A stretch of DNA of 64,000 nt from Desulfothermus sp964427155 (GCA_964427155.1 CAYRSC010000018.1:44719-108718); one strand, 5' to 3'. Shown: positions 53,292 to 61,309, numbered from the stretch's first letter. Made by a program: numbers and translations. Notes: generated by a model from the letters alone, not told the origin.

Positions 53292-54611
53292 TCAGCACCT
53301 GATAGAATCCCAGACCTTAAAAAAATCTGGAAAGGACTTGGCCACACACCCTATATCATCAAGGGTCACCCTGGCTCCTGCAATTTCATATATGGAGAGA
53401 CTCATGGCCATCCTGTGGTCCGAATAAGTGGAAAAATTAAACACCCTTCCCTTTATTGGAGGGGCAGGGGAGATGATGAGTCCATCTTCAAATATCCTTA
53501 CATGGGCCCCGGTCTTTTCTACCTCTCGGGCTACCGCAAGGAGCCTGTTGCTCTCCTTAATGGTTAGATGGGCCACCCCCCGTATGGTGGTATCTCCCTC
53601 TGCCAGGGAGGCCACCACCGCCACTGTTGGCACCAGGTCAGGACAGTGAGCCATATTCACCTCTATACCTCTAAGCCTAGAGGGAGAGATCACCAGGTCC
53701 TCCTCAACCCAATGAATTTCCCCCCCCATTCCCTTGAGTATATCCACAATTGCCCTATCTCCCTGAAGGGAATTCCTTTTAAGACCCTTTATTGTAAGTC
53801 CCTCTCTTAAAAATAGACCTGCGGCCACAAAATAAGAGGCATTACTCCAGTCACCTTCCACAAAAAAATCGCATGGGAGATAGAGGGTGGGTTCCACCCT
53901 GAAAAGGACCTCTCCAGGGATTATATCCCTCACTTCCCTCCAGCAGGCCCTTTTCCATTCCCCTCCTTGTGGTGTAAAGACCTTCACTTCTACTCCAAAG
54001 GCCTCCATCACCTCCAGAGTGAGTCCCACATAGGGCCAGGAGACCACCTTTTCCCCTGTTATCTCTATCTCCACTACTCCCTTTGCCAGGGGAGACGCAA
54101 GAAGCAGTCCTGAGAGAAACTGAGAGGACTTTTCCAGACTTATCCCTATCTTTCTTCCAGCAAGGCCCTCCTTAGAGCAAACCACATAGGGAGGATAACC
54201 AGGTCTTCCCTCCCATGTGAATTGGCTTCCCATACCTTCCAGGGCCATGGCCAGTTCATCCACTGGCCTTTTGTGCATCCTCCCCCTACCATATATCCTG
54301 GCACAAACTCCCTCAAGTGCGGCCACCACTGGAGTTATAAGTCTGCAGGTGGTGCCAGACTCACCCACATCCATCTCCACCACAGAGGGATATCTCATAT
54401 GATAGGGGATGCCCCTTACCTTCACACCTCCTTGAGTATCCAGGAAACGAGCACCCAGGGCCTCAAGGCACCGACGAGTACAAAGGGTATCCTCACTGGA
54501 TAGGGGATTATTTACATTGGATTCTCCCCCCCTGGCAAGTGATGCACATATAAGGGCACGATGAGAGATGGACTTGCTCGGTGGGACCACAACGGATCTT
54601 TGATTGTACAT
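53292..54611 (-). CDS. aroA: 3-phosphoshikimate 1-carboxyvinyltransferase (EPSP synthase)
   Basis: A 439-residue enzyme of the shikimate pathway. The start VVVPPSKSISHRALI (residues 7-21) holds the substrate-binding Lys-Ser; the PEP loop reads DVGESGTTCRL (about 76-86); RMHKRPVDEL, and the catalytic SDLVPTVAVV-like PDLVPTVAVVAS (about 338-349) and SDHRMAMSL are present. It completes the step before chorismate synthase, which is not in this window. It follows pheA after 63 bases. Confidence 0.96.
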   Translation of the reverse strand: MYNQRSVVVPPSKSISHRALICASLARGGESNVNNPLSSEDTLCTRRCLEALGARFLDTQGGVKVRGIPYHMRYPSVVEMDVGESGTTCRLITPVVAALEGVCARIYGRGRMHKRPVDELAMALEGMGSQFTWEGRPGYPPYVVCSKEGLAGRKIGISLEKSSQFLSGLLLASPLAKGVVEIEITGEKVVSWPYVGLTLEVMEAFGVEVKVFTPQGGEWKRACWREVRDIIPGEVLFRVEPTLYLPCDFFVEGDWSNASYFVAAGLFLREGLTIKGLKRNSLQGDRAIVDILKGMGGEIHWVEEDLVISPSRLRGIEVNMAHCPDLVPTVAVVASLAEGDTTIRGVAHLTIKESNRLLAVAREVEKTGAHVRIFEDGLIISPAPPIKGRVFNFSTYSDHRMAMSLSIYEIAGARVTLDDIGCVAKSFPDFFKVWDSIRC

Positions 54612-54674
54612 CTAAATAACTCTCCTTAAAATGGTATCTTCTCTTTCATTCCTCATCCTAAGTGGCCCCCACCC

Positions 54675-55787
54675 CTAATCCCCAGGGAGGTCAATATAGG
54701 GACCATTTGGATAGCTTCCCAATATCCTTAAACTATGGCATGAATGCCTGAGGTCCTCCAGAAGGGCCGCATACTCTTCCCTGGTAAGGTCACACTCCAC
54801 GTCACAAAAAAATACATATTGCCATTTCTCTCCCCTCAAGGGCCTGGATTCCAGCTTTTTCATATTCACATTTTCCATGGCCAGGAGATTGAGTATCCTG
54901 GCCAGGGAACCTGGTCTGTCAGGGAGGGTAAAGAGGAGAGATGTCTTATCTCTATTCCCAGGAGGGGGCTCCTGGGCGCCTATTATCAAAAAACGCGTCC
55001 AGTTTTCAGGCAAATCCTCTATCCCCTTCTCCAGGACATTGAGCCCCAGAGAGGAGGCAAGGGCAGGATGGGCAATTGCGGCGGCCTTTTCAGTGGAAGC
55101 GGCCATCTTTGCCCCTGCAGCAGTACTGTCCACCGGTACCACCTTCACACCTGGAAGCCTAGTCTTCAACCAAATTGAACACTGCTGAAGTGCCTGGGGA
55201 TGAGAATACACCACCTCTATCTGGCTCAAGTCTTCATGTCTAGAGAGGAGACTATGACTTATCTTACAAAATATCTCTGCCTGGATGTAGAGTTGATATT
55301 TGAGAAACATATCCAGGCTCTGCCCCACGGTCCCCTGAAGGGAATTTTCCAGGGGGATCACCCCAAGTTCTGCATCCTTCTCCCGAACGGCCTTAAATAC
55401 GTCCTCAAGTACATACTTGGGATAATAAGAAACACACTGCCCAAAGTAGTGAAGGGCGGCAAAATAGGAAAATGTTCCCTCTGGCCCAAGATATACCACC
55501 CGCTGAGGACGTTGAAGTGCCCTAGAGGAAGAGAGTATCTCCCTGTAGATGGCCAGGAGGTGTTCTTTTGGAAGGGGACCTGGATTGTTTTTTATCAGCT
55601 CTGTTAACACGTCTTTTTCCCTAAAGGGTCTAAATACGCTCTCACTCCCTTCCCTCTTTAATCTGCCAACCTCCAGACTTAGAGTGGCCCTTTTATTTAA
55701 GAGGGATAGGATTTCTCCATCCACCCTGTTTATCTCCTCTCTTATCTCAGAAAGCCTTTTCTCTATGTTCTCCCTACCTTCCCCCAT
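54675..55787 (-). CDS. pheA: Bifunctional chorismate mutase / prephenate dehydratase
   Basis: A 370-residue fusion. The AroQ-type chorismate mutase (about 6-90) has REEINRVDGEILSLLNKRATLS. The prephenate dehydratase domain (about 97-275) has YLGPEGTFSYFAA, the NSLQGTVGQSLD motif and the NWTRFLIIG threonine motif. The C-terminal ACT domain (about 283-365) carries the phenylalanine-binding GSLARILNLL and LESRP motifs, so feedback inhibition by Phe is likely. It gives phenylpyruvate from chorismate. Confidence 0.97.
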   Translation of the reverse strand: MGEGRENIEKRLSEIREEINRVDGEILSLLNKRATLSLEVGRLKREGSESVFRPFREKDVLTELIKNNPGPLPKEHLLAIYREILSSSRALQRPQRVVYLGPEGTFSYFAALHYFGQCVSYYPKYVLEDVFKAVREKDAELGVIPLENSLQGTVGQSLDMFLKYQLYIQAEIFCKISHSLLSRHEDLSQIEVVYSHPQALQQCSIWLKTRLPGVKVVPVDSTAAGAKMAASTEKAAAIAHPALASSLGLNVLEKGIEDLPENWTRFLIIGAQEPPPGNRDKTSLLFTLPDRPGSLARILNLLAMENVNMKKLESRPLRGEKWQYVFFCDVECDLTREEYAALLEDLRHSCHSLRILGSYPNGPYIDLPGD

Positions 55788-55799
55788 GATCTCTGCCCC

Positions 55800-56774
55800 C
55801 TATCTTTCCTGAATTTCCTCTTGTATTCGCATTCCAAAATGCCTTCCAGCACTATCCACCCTCACCAGGACCCTGTCCCCTTCCTGGAGGTCCACCACAG
55901 AGATGGGTCTCCCCTCTTCCCCAACGAGTCTAATGGTCTCAGCATTCTGCAGGATTACCTCTCCTTGGGCATCCTCAGTCCTGGCAGATATAATTAGTAA
56001 TGGCCTTATCTCTATCTTTACCCTACCCACATTACATACCAGGCTGGAACCACTGGCATCCACCACAAGGACCTCATCCCCTGCCCTGAGTTCCTCAAGA
56101 TATGAGGTCCTGTCCCCAGGTCTCAGGACATAACTGTGAAGGGCACCTGCATTTATACGAAAGGGCCTCGCCGCCACATAGGGATTCTCCTCGGTCTCTG
56201 CGTGTACCAAGAAGGTAAAACCACTGGAATTTCCAACTAACATCCCCTGACCTGTAGAGAGAAGGGAACATGTGTCCACACATACCCTATGTCCAAGCCC
56301 AATGGGCCTGATAGAAGTAATGGTGGCAGGAGAAAGCTCCACCTTCTCCCCTGAGATCTTTATCTCTTTAACCACCTCTTTTATATGAGGCATAAGTGGA
56401 GGGAGGATGATGAGGGCATCCACTCCCCTCTCAAGGATACCAGCGGCCAGTCTGGCCTCCTCTAGGGTTGAGACCTCCACACCAAGCCTTCCCCTGGAGA
56501 GGGCAAGGAGGTTTTCTATGGGAATTATCTCCCACCCAAGGGTTATCACCACCATCTTCTCCCTCTCCAGAAGATGGGCGGCCTCTTCCTCGTCAGAAGG
56601 AGAGGATAGGGTTATCCATCTTATGTCTTCTGGCACCATCACCTTAATCCTCCCCAGGGAGGCCACCTCTTCCCTGTACTTCTCCTCAACAACTACAGCA
56701 TCCACTCCTGACTCTAGGGCAAGGGTAACCATCTTTTTGTCATAGGGAATCACCTTTACAATAAGTTCCTTCAT
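55800..56774 (-). CDS. 3-dehydroquinate synthase II (archaeal type, AroB')
   Basis: A 324-residue protein of the family first defined in methanogens, which oxidatively deaminates 2-amino-3,7-dideoxy-D-threo-hept-6-ulosonate with NAD+ to 3-dehydroquinate. Recognisable stretches are the NSSGFTFLVHAET motif (about 180-192), RPFRINAGALHSYV (about 200-213) and GDEVLVVDASGS. Size and the paired ADH synthase gene 5 bases upstream support the call. It replaces the classical AroB. It has spread to some anaerobic bacteria, including sulfate reducers. Confidence 0.93.
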   Translation of the reverse strand: MKELIVKVIPYDKKMVTLALESGVDAVVVEEKYREEVASLGRIKVMVPEDIRWITLSSPSDEEEAAHLLEREKMVVITLGWEIIPIENLLALSRGRLGVEVSTLEEARLAAGILERGVDALIILPPLMPHIKEVVKEIKISGEKVELSPATITSIRPIGLGHRVCVDTCSLLSTGQGMLVGNSSGFTFLVHAETEENPYVAARPFRINAGALHSYVLRPGDRTSYLEELRAGDEVLVVDASGSSLVCNVGRVKIEIRPLLIISARTEDAQGEVILQNAETIRLVGEEGRPISVVDLQEGDRVLVRVDSAGRHFGMRIQEEIQER

Positions 56775-56779
56775 CCAGC

Positions 56780-57595
56780 CTACTCCCCTGTTTTTTCATC
56801 CCCATTTAAAAACGCCATGGCCTCGTCCACTCCCATATCCTCATGTACTATCCCGTGAAGGGCCCTAACCAGCTTTGCAGGGTCCTCGTCCTGGAATATG
56901 TTCCTCCCCACAGAGAGACCTGCCCCACCTGCTTGAATAGAATCATAGACCATATTTAAGAGGTCCCTCTTATCCTCCATTTTGGGTCCACCTGCAATAA
57001 CCACAGGGATACAACACGCCTCTACCACCCTGCTAAAGGACTCCACGTCTCCAGTATAATTCACCTTTACCACATCCGCTCCCAGTTCCTCACCCACTCT
57101 GGCACAATGACACACTATATCGGGATCAAAACCATTTTTTATCTTTGGCCCCCTGGCATATACCATGGCCAGCACTGGCATTCCCCATTCAGCGGCCTCA
57201 CTGGTGATCTTCCCCAGATCCGCCAGCATACGACTCTCTGTCTCATCCCCCAGATTAACATGTACAGAAACACCATCCGCTCCAAGTTTTATTGCATCCT
57301 CCACCCTACCAACCAGGGATTTGGCATTGGGATAAGGGGAAAGCTGGGTACTGGCAGAAAGATGGATAATAAGCCCTATATCCCGTCCCTTCTCCCTGTG
57401 ACCACACCTGACGAGTCCCTTGTGCATAACCACAGCATTGGCTCCACCTTCAGCCACCCTGTCCACTGTCTTTTTAAGGTCCACCAGTCCATAGATGGGA
57501 CCCACAGTGACCCCATGGTCTAAGGGAACTATTATGGTCCTGCCTGTATTTCTATTGAAGATCCTCTCAAGCCTTATGGATTTGCCCAGATGCAT
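56780..57595 (-). CDS. 2-amino-3,7-dideoxy-D-threo-hept-6-ulosonate synthase (ADH synthase)
   Basis: A class I aldolase-type enzyme of about 271 residues that joins a 6-deoxy-5-ketofructose phosphate-derived fragment to L-aspartate semialdehyde, the first step of the non-DAHP route to aromatics. Visible are RTIIVPLDHGVTVGP (about residues 19-33), MHKGLVR, VHVNLGDE, LAMVYARGPKIK, VVKVNYTGD with the likely Schiff-base Lys, and IAGGPKM plus SVGRNIFQ phosphate loops. ATG 57595 follows AGGAGGAG; an upstream in-frame start would run into the attenuator. It is the first enzyme gene of the superoperon, behind the attenuator. Confidence 0.93.
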   Translation of the reverse strand: MHLGKSIRLERIFNRNTGRTIIVPLDHGVTVGPIYGLVDLKKTVDRVAEGGANAVVMHKGLVRCGHREKGRDIGLIIHLSASTQLSPYPNAKSLVGRVEDAIKLGADGVSVHVNLGDETESRMLADLGKITSEAAEWGMPVLAMVYARGPKIKNGFDPDIVCHCARVGEELGADVVKVNYTGDVESFSRVVEACCIPVVIAGGPKMEDKRDLLNMVYDSIQAGGAGLSVGRNIFQDEDPAKLVRALHGIVHEDMGVDEAMAFLNGDEKTGE

Positions 57596-57653
57596 ATCTT
57601 CTCCTCCTGTAATTTTTCCTCCAGGCCCTGGCTCCCCACCCACACCCAGCGAC

Positions 57654-57697
57654 CAAAATAAAAAAGGGCCGCTGGCTTCTGGAGCCTGCGGCCCTTT
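57654..57697 (-). terminator. Attenuator terminator of the aromatic superoperon
   Basis: On the minus strand AAAGGGCCGC pairs with GCGGCCCTTT; inside, GGCT and AGCC extend the stem around a 5-base loop; TTTTTTATTTT follows. It lies about 60 bases before the first enzyme gene and 22 bases after the leader stop codon. Its 5' arm GGGCCGCA (57694-57687) can pair over 8 bp, one G-U, with TGTGGCCC (57743-57736) inside the leader codons, giving an antiterminator. Confidence 0.88.
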
Positions 57698-57719
57698 GGG
57701 TTACCCTTTCTGTATAAAC

Positions 57720-57815
57720 CTATACCACACCACCCGGGCCACAGACTCCACCCCTAAAATACCAAAAGCAAAAAAAGCTAAAATAGGTGAAGCTGAGCCC
57801 GAGTATCTTTTCCAT
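57720..57815 (-). CDS. Aromatic leader peptide of the attenuator (31 residues)
   Basis: ATG 57815, with AAGGTAAGG upstream, opens a 31-codon frame ending TAG at 57720. Residues 9-20 read FTYFSFFCFWYF: six Phe, two Tyr and one Trp, an aromatic density not expected by chance. The C-terminal RGGVCGPGGVV contains the codons (TGT GGC CC) that form the antiterminator strand. By analogy with pheA and trp leaders, a ribosome stalled on Phe, Tyr or Trp codons would leave that strand free and block the terminator, while a ribosome reaching the stop would mask it. It senses all three aromatic amino acids. Confidence 0.82.
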   Translation of the reverse strand: MEKILGLSFTYFSFFCFWYFRGGVCGPGGVV

Positions 57816-57825
57816 GGCCTTACCT

Positions 57826-57918
57826 TTATCTAAGGGTCTCTAAAAAGTCAACAAAAAATTTAAGGCTACCTAAAAAATATATGGATCCCCTATCTTCCTT
57901 AAAAATAAAGAGAACCAT
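57826..57918 (-). CDS. Possible upstream leader ORF (30 residues)
   Basis: ATG 57918 is preceded by GGGGAGGTGT, a strong but close ribosome site, and the frame runs 30 codons to TAA at 57826, 10 bases before the aromatic leader ATG. It holds six Phe (including the pair at residues 21-22) and one Tyr. It may be translated and coupled to the aromatic leader, or may be chance. If it is real, the transcript starts upstream of 57918 and the TTGACT at 57851-57846 is not a promoter. Confidence 0.35.
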   Translation of the reverse strand: MVLFIFKEDRGSIYFLGSLKFFVDFLETLR

Positions 57919-57970
57919 ACACCTCCCCTCTCTCTTTCCAGGGAGAGGCCCCCCAAAAGACTCTTTTAGA

Positions 57971-58014
57971 GAATAAAAATTTTAAAGCCAGCCCCCTGTC
58001 TTCGGGCTGGCTTT
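57971..58014 (-). terminator. Rho-independent terminator after tsaC
   Basis: On the minus strand AAAGCCAGCCC pairs with GGGCTGGCTTT (11 bp) around a 9-base loop, followed by TAAAATTTTTATT. It ends the tsaC transcript or a short transcript starting in the 200-base stretch after tsaC, and separates it from the aromatic superoperon. Confidence 0.82.
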
Positions 58015-58227
58015 AGCAAAAGGAGGAAGGTATTATTTTTTATGCAAATATCATTCCATAAAAACAAATTCAAGATCTCCCTGGAGATAGGGAAACGTGA
58101 AGCCCAAGGGGCAGAGATGGGGTAAAATTTTTTTGACCATAAGCATAGCTCCAAAAAGGATTTTTAGTATATAATCTACTGTTTTAATTGAATAAAAACC
58201 TAAATTTTCTCCAAAGAATTCTGTGGT
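58015..58227. other. Non-coding stretch between tsaC and its terminator
   Basis: About 210 A+T-rich bases. On the minus strand there is a -10-like TATACT (58171-58166) and a 29-codon frame (58140-58051, MVKKILPHLCPLGF...) with GGAG before its ATG, ending before the terminator. GTTCAA-TTTT-TTGAAC (58226-58241) overlaps the tsaC stop. A small transcript is possible; nothing here is firmly a gene. Confidence 0.4.
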
Positions 58228-58845
58228 TCAATTTTTTGAACAAGGCAAAACACCTGCTTTGAGGAGGAGGGAAGAAGGAAATGCCCCTTTTCTTATCACC
58301 TTCACATCTTCCTCAGGGGTTATAGAGATAATGGTGGAAGGGGCTCCTCCCTGAGGGGGAGGGGGAGGAGAAATGATTGTATCTATCTGGGAGAGCACCT
58401 CTGGAGAAACCTGGTCGGGAGAGGAGGGAGGAGGCTCACCCGAGATATTTGCACTTGTGGCAATAAGGGGAAATCCCGTCTCAAGGCACAGGGAGCGCGC
58501 AACCGGGTGGGGGGAACATCTAACACAAACCATATCCTCCTCTCCCACCACCTCCGGGGGGAGGCCTGACCTAGCAGGCAAGAGTATGGAAAGGGGAGCT
58601 GGCCAGAAGAGACGAATTATTCTTTCAGCCACAGGCGGTACTCTCTGTACCAAAAGATGGAGCTGTCCGTAGTTTCCCACAATAATGGGAAAGGGCTTGG
58701 AAGGAGGGCGCCTTTTTATCTCCACTATCCTCTGGCACACATCTCCATCCAGAGCCATCCCTCCCAGGGCAAAAAGTGTCTCTGTGGGATAGACTATTAC
58801 CCCTCTTTTCTTTAAAATGGCTATGGCGGCTTCAATACTACCCAT
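58228..58845 (-). CDS. tsaC: L-threonylcarbamoyladenylate synthase (Sua5/YciO/YrdC family)
   Basis: A 205-residue enzyme making the threonylcarbamoyl-AMP used for t6A modification of tRNAs reading ANN codons. It has YPTETLFALGG (about 20-30), IKRRPPSKPFPI (about 43-54), the FWPAPLSILLPA motif, and the SANISGEPPPSS motif (about 132-143). It has only the YrdC domain plus a short tail, so it is TsaC-like and not the two-domain Sua5. It is divergent from the helical protein at 58954. It is followed by a long 3' stretch and terminator. Confidence 0.93.
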   Translation of the reverse strand: MGSIEAAIAILKKRGVIVYPTETLFALGGMALDGDVCQRIVEIKRRPPSKPFPIIVGNYGQLHLLVQRVPPVAERIIRLFWPAPLSILLPARSGLPPEVVGEEDMVCVRCSPHPVARSLCLETGFPLIATSANISGEPPPSSPDQVSPEVLSQIDTIISPPPPPQGGAPSTIISITPEEDVKVIRKGAFPSSLLLKAGVLPCSKN

Positions 58846-58953
58846 TTATTATCCTCCACAATCTTGGAGAGCAGAGGGTGGCAGATATCTTGCTTTATAT
58901 CTCACAGGGACCAGATTAGAGGAAAAAAATTCCTTTTTTTAAGGAGAACCAAG

Positions 58954-59436
58954 ATGAAGATACATGACCTTGAACACCTAAACTCGCAGGAGATACGAAA
59001 AAACAAGCAAAACAAGAGTGAGTCCCTGCGGGAATTTCAGCACCTCTTGGAGAAAGAACTCCTAAGGGGAGAGGGTACCAATACAGGGGGTTCCACCATC
59101 TCCTCTAGCATCTGCGACCAGCAGTTATCAGAACTTGAGGTTTCTCTCAAGATGGAAAAGGCACATCCTCCCTCCAACCAGGATATCAAAGAGAATATCA
59201 TGAGCAAGCTATCAACCACCCTGGATAAATGGGAAAAGTATTCCCAGAGCTTAAAGAAGGATGACCTAAAAGGCTCTTATTCCCTCCTGCAGGATATACT
59301 CAAAGACATCTCTGCCCTGGAGAAAAATACCACAGAACTCCAGCAGGAGGACAGGTCCGTACTTTCTCTGGTCAATGAAATCAAGATCCTGGCCACCACT
59401 GAGGAGGCCCGATTCACCAGGGGTGAATATCTCTAG
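58954..59436 (+). CDS. Helical protein of unknown function (160 residues)
   Basis: ATG 58954 follows AAGGAG at 8 bases, which decides the start over an in-frame ATG 90 bases earlier. The protein is hydrophilic, rich in Lys, Glu, Ser and Leu, and appears mainly helical, with a probable coiled coil in residues about 95-150 (KWEKYSQSLKKDDLKG, SLLQDILKDISALEKN). It has one cysteine, no membrane segment and no signal peptide. The ending EIKILATTEEARFTRGEYL is distinctive. The stop overlaps the convergent thpR by 4 bases. I do not recognise a family. Confidence 0.75.
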   Translation: MKIHDLEHLNSQEIRKNKQNKSESLREFQHLLEKELLRGEGTNTGGSTISSSICDQQLSELEVSLKMEKAHPPSNQDIKENIMSKLSTTLDKWEKYSQSLKKDDLKGSYSLLQDILKDISALEKNTTELQQEDRSVLSLVNEIKILATTEEARFTRGEYL

Positions 59437-59996
59437 GGAGACAGGAGTTCATATTTCTCCAAGGGAGTGTAAATGGGACCTCTGGGGGTGAGGGTACTCT
59501 TCCAGAGGATAAACGAATCCACCACCACAGGGTCCCAGGATGTCTTATTTACCATAGAAAGGATGGCCTTCCAGGTGGATAAGGGGGCAGATCCCCTTAT
59601 ACGAGCAAGAGTAAGGTGAGGGGTGAAACGATCTTTGTGCCCATGTGAGGACAAGACCCTCTCCACGACTCCTTTTACCTCCTCAAATAATCCGTGACAT
59701 TGTTTTGCCCCTTTTATACATCCCACCCACAGGACACGGGGTCTATTAATGGAGGGGAAAAAACCACCTCCTCCCCCCTGCAATTCAAAGCATGGATATC
59801 TTACCCTCCTGAGCTCTTCCCTTATCCTACCCCCCACATCCCCAGGCACCTCTCCTATAAAATAAAGGGTGAGGTGAAAATTTTCAGGTCTTACCCAGGT
59901 GATTCTTCCAGGAGAGAGGGGACGCACACCACTGAGCAGTTCCTCCATCTTCTTCTTATAGGTATTTCCAGGGGATATACCCACAAAGAGTCTCAT
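59433..59996 (-). CDS. thpR: RNA 2',3'-cyclic phosphodiesterase (ThpR, LigT-like)
   Basis: A 187-residue 2H-phosphoesterase. Both catalytic HxT/Sx motifs are visible: FHLTLYFIG (about 40-48) and PHLTLARIR (about 124-132). The start MRLFVGI and RPENFHLTL fit the family. It opens 2',3'-cyclic phosphates in RNA. It lies 14 bases after cobS and so may be co-transcribed with the cobalamin genes, without an obvious functional link. Confidence 0.93.
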   Translation of the reverse strand: MRLFVGISPGNTYKKKMEELLSGVRPLSPGRITWVRPENFHLTLYFIGEVPGDVGGRIREELRRVRYPCFELQGGGGGFFPSINRPRVLWVGCIKGAKQCHGLFEEVKGVVERVLSSHGHKDRFTPHLTLARIRGSAPLSTWKAILSMVNKTSWDPVVVDSFILWKSTLTPRGPIYTPLEKYELLSP

Positions 59997-60010
59997 CTCT
60001 TATCCTCCTC

Positions 60011-60775
60011 TCATAAGAGGGCCGATGTCACCAAAAACAAGAGGGCCTCTGAGAGTTCACACATGGCACCCAAGGTATCTCCTGTGATACACCCAAGTCG
60101 TTTTTTATAAAAAAGGACCATAGCCCAACAGATAATCACAAAGGCAAGATTCAATGCCACACAGGCCCATCCCAGCAATATAGAGAAAAGGGCCACTGTA
60201 AAAAATGGATAAAAGGTGGAGATGCCCACCTCCTTTTCAAAAAAATCCCTGGCGGTTCCCATCTTCCTGCAATAGGGAAGATATCTCATACCAATGAGCA
60301 TGGAGGTCCTACTGTAGGCAGGAACAAGACACAGACACAAAAATCTCTTTCCCCCCAGGCCATAGATCCCACCCCATTTTATACCTATAACACACAACAG
60401 GGCCAACACCCCCATGGTCCCCATCCTGGAATCCTTCATTATCTCCAGCGCCCTATCTACCGAGGCACCACTAAATATCCCATCTGCAGCATCTCCCAAT
60501 CCATCCAGGTGTAAACCACCGGTGAGTAGGATAAAAACAACCACATCCAGGAAAGACACTACCCCCCGGGGAAATACCATATAAAATATATGGTCACAGG
60601 AAGCCACGATAAAGCCCAGTACAACTCCCACCACAGGGAAAAAGCGCTTCATGGCTGTGGCATCAAAATCCACCTTCACTGGCAGATGGAGGGTGGACAA
60701 AAAAAGAAGGGCCGCCCAAAAATCATTTAGACCCCTTTGGATGCCTCTAGAAATCATCTCCTCCCTACCACCCAT
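60011..60775 (-). CDS. cobS: Adenosylcobinamide-GDP ribazoletransferase (cobalamin-5'-phosphate synthase)
   Basis: A 254-residue membrane enzyme joining adenosylcobinamide-GDP to alpha-ribazole. It shows AALLFLSTLHLPV at the start (about 21-33), VVFILLTGGLHLDGLGDAADGIFSG (about 84-108) with the metal-binding Asp residues, and SRMGTMG (about 123-129), with about five to six membrane segments. The start is immediately after the cobU stop. It is the final step of the nucleotide-loop pathway. Confidence 0.95.
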   Translation of the reverse strand: MGGREEMISRGIQRGLNDFWAALLFLSTLHLPVKVDFDATAMKRFFPVVGVVLGFIVASCDHIFYMVFPRGVVSFLDVVVFILLTGGLHLDGLGDAADGIFSGASVDRALEIMKDSRMGTMGVLALLCVIGIKWGGIYGLGGKRFLCLCLVPAYSRTSMLIGMRYLPYCRKMGTARDFFEKEVGISTFYPFFTVALFSILLGWACVALNLAFVIICWAMVLFYKKRLGCITGDTLGAMCELSEALLFLVTSALL

Positions 60776-61309
60776 TCATCCCTTGAGCTTGAGAGGGATT
60801 CCAGCCACCAGAAAAAAAACCTCATGGGCCATCCTGGCAACACCCTGATTCAGATAACCAACGAGTTCCCGAAATCGCCTGGCAGATGCATCCATGGGGA
60901 CAATCCCAAGACCCACCTCATTTGATACCACAATCACTGTCCCTTTTGAGGTGGATAGAACAGAGAGAAGCCCATCAAATCTCTCCTGAATGGCCCTATC
61001 GCTCTCTCCCGCAAACATGAGATTATTTATCCACATGGTGAGACAATCCACCAATACCACAACATCTCTATCTCCCACCTGGGAGATGGCATCCTCTAAT
61101 TTATAGGGCGCCTCAAGGCTCTTCCACCTCTCTCCCCTCTCCCTTTTGTGAAGCTCTACCTTTTTTTTCATTTCTTCATCACACACCACAGAAGTGGCAA
61201 TATACCATCGCTGCAAAGCAGGAATCCCCTCCCCTATATTAAGGGCATAGGAGGTCTTTCCACTCCGCGCCCCTCCAAGCACAAATACTATTCTCCCCAT
61301 AGGGACCAT
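60776..61309 (-). CDS. cobU: Adenosylcobinamide kinase / adenosylcobinamide-phosphate guanylyltransferase
   Basis: A 177-residue enzyme. The P-loop GGARSGKTSYA (about 12-22), the HKRERGERW motif with the guanylylated His (about 54) and VLVDCLTMWINNL are typical. It phosphorylates adenosylcobinamide and attaches GMP, preparing it for CobS. ATG 61309 has AGGAG 4 bases upstream. It works directly after the CbiZ activity encoded upstream, which releases cobyric acid from salvaged cobamides. Confidence 0.95.
   Translation of the reverse strand: MVPMGRIVFVLGGARSGKTSYALNIGEGIPALQRWYIATSVVCDEEMKKKVELHKRERGERWKSLEAPYKLEDAISQVGDRDVVVLVDCLTMWINNLMFAGESDRAIQERFDGLLSVLSTSKGTVIVVSNEVGLGIVPMDASARRFRELVGYLNQGVARMAHEVFFLVAGIPLKLKG

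Noticed and set aside
57823..57851. Sigma-70 promoter TTGACT-N17-TAAAGG before the aromatic leader
   Set aside because: Its start point would fall on the leader ATG and remove the ribosome site; the box also lies inside a possible upstream ORF. The true promoter is not identified.
58051..58140. 29-codon ORF as a confirmed gene
   Set aside because: Weak evidence only; kept as a possibility in the non-coding entry and a low-interest finding.
58226..58241. GTTCAA-TTTT-TTGAAC palindrome
   Set aside because: It overlaps the tsaC stop codon, occurs only once and has no gene start near it; likely chance.
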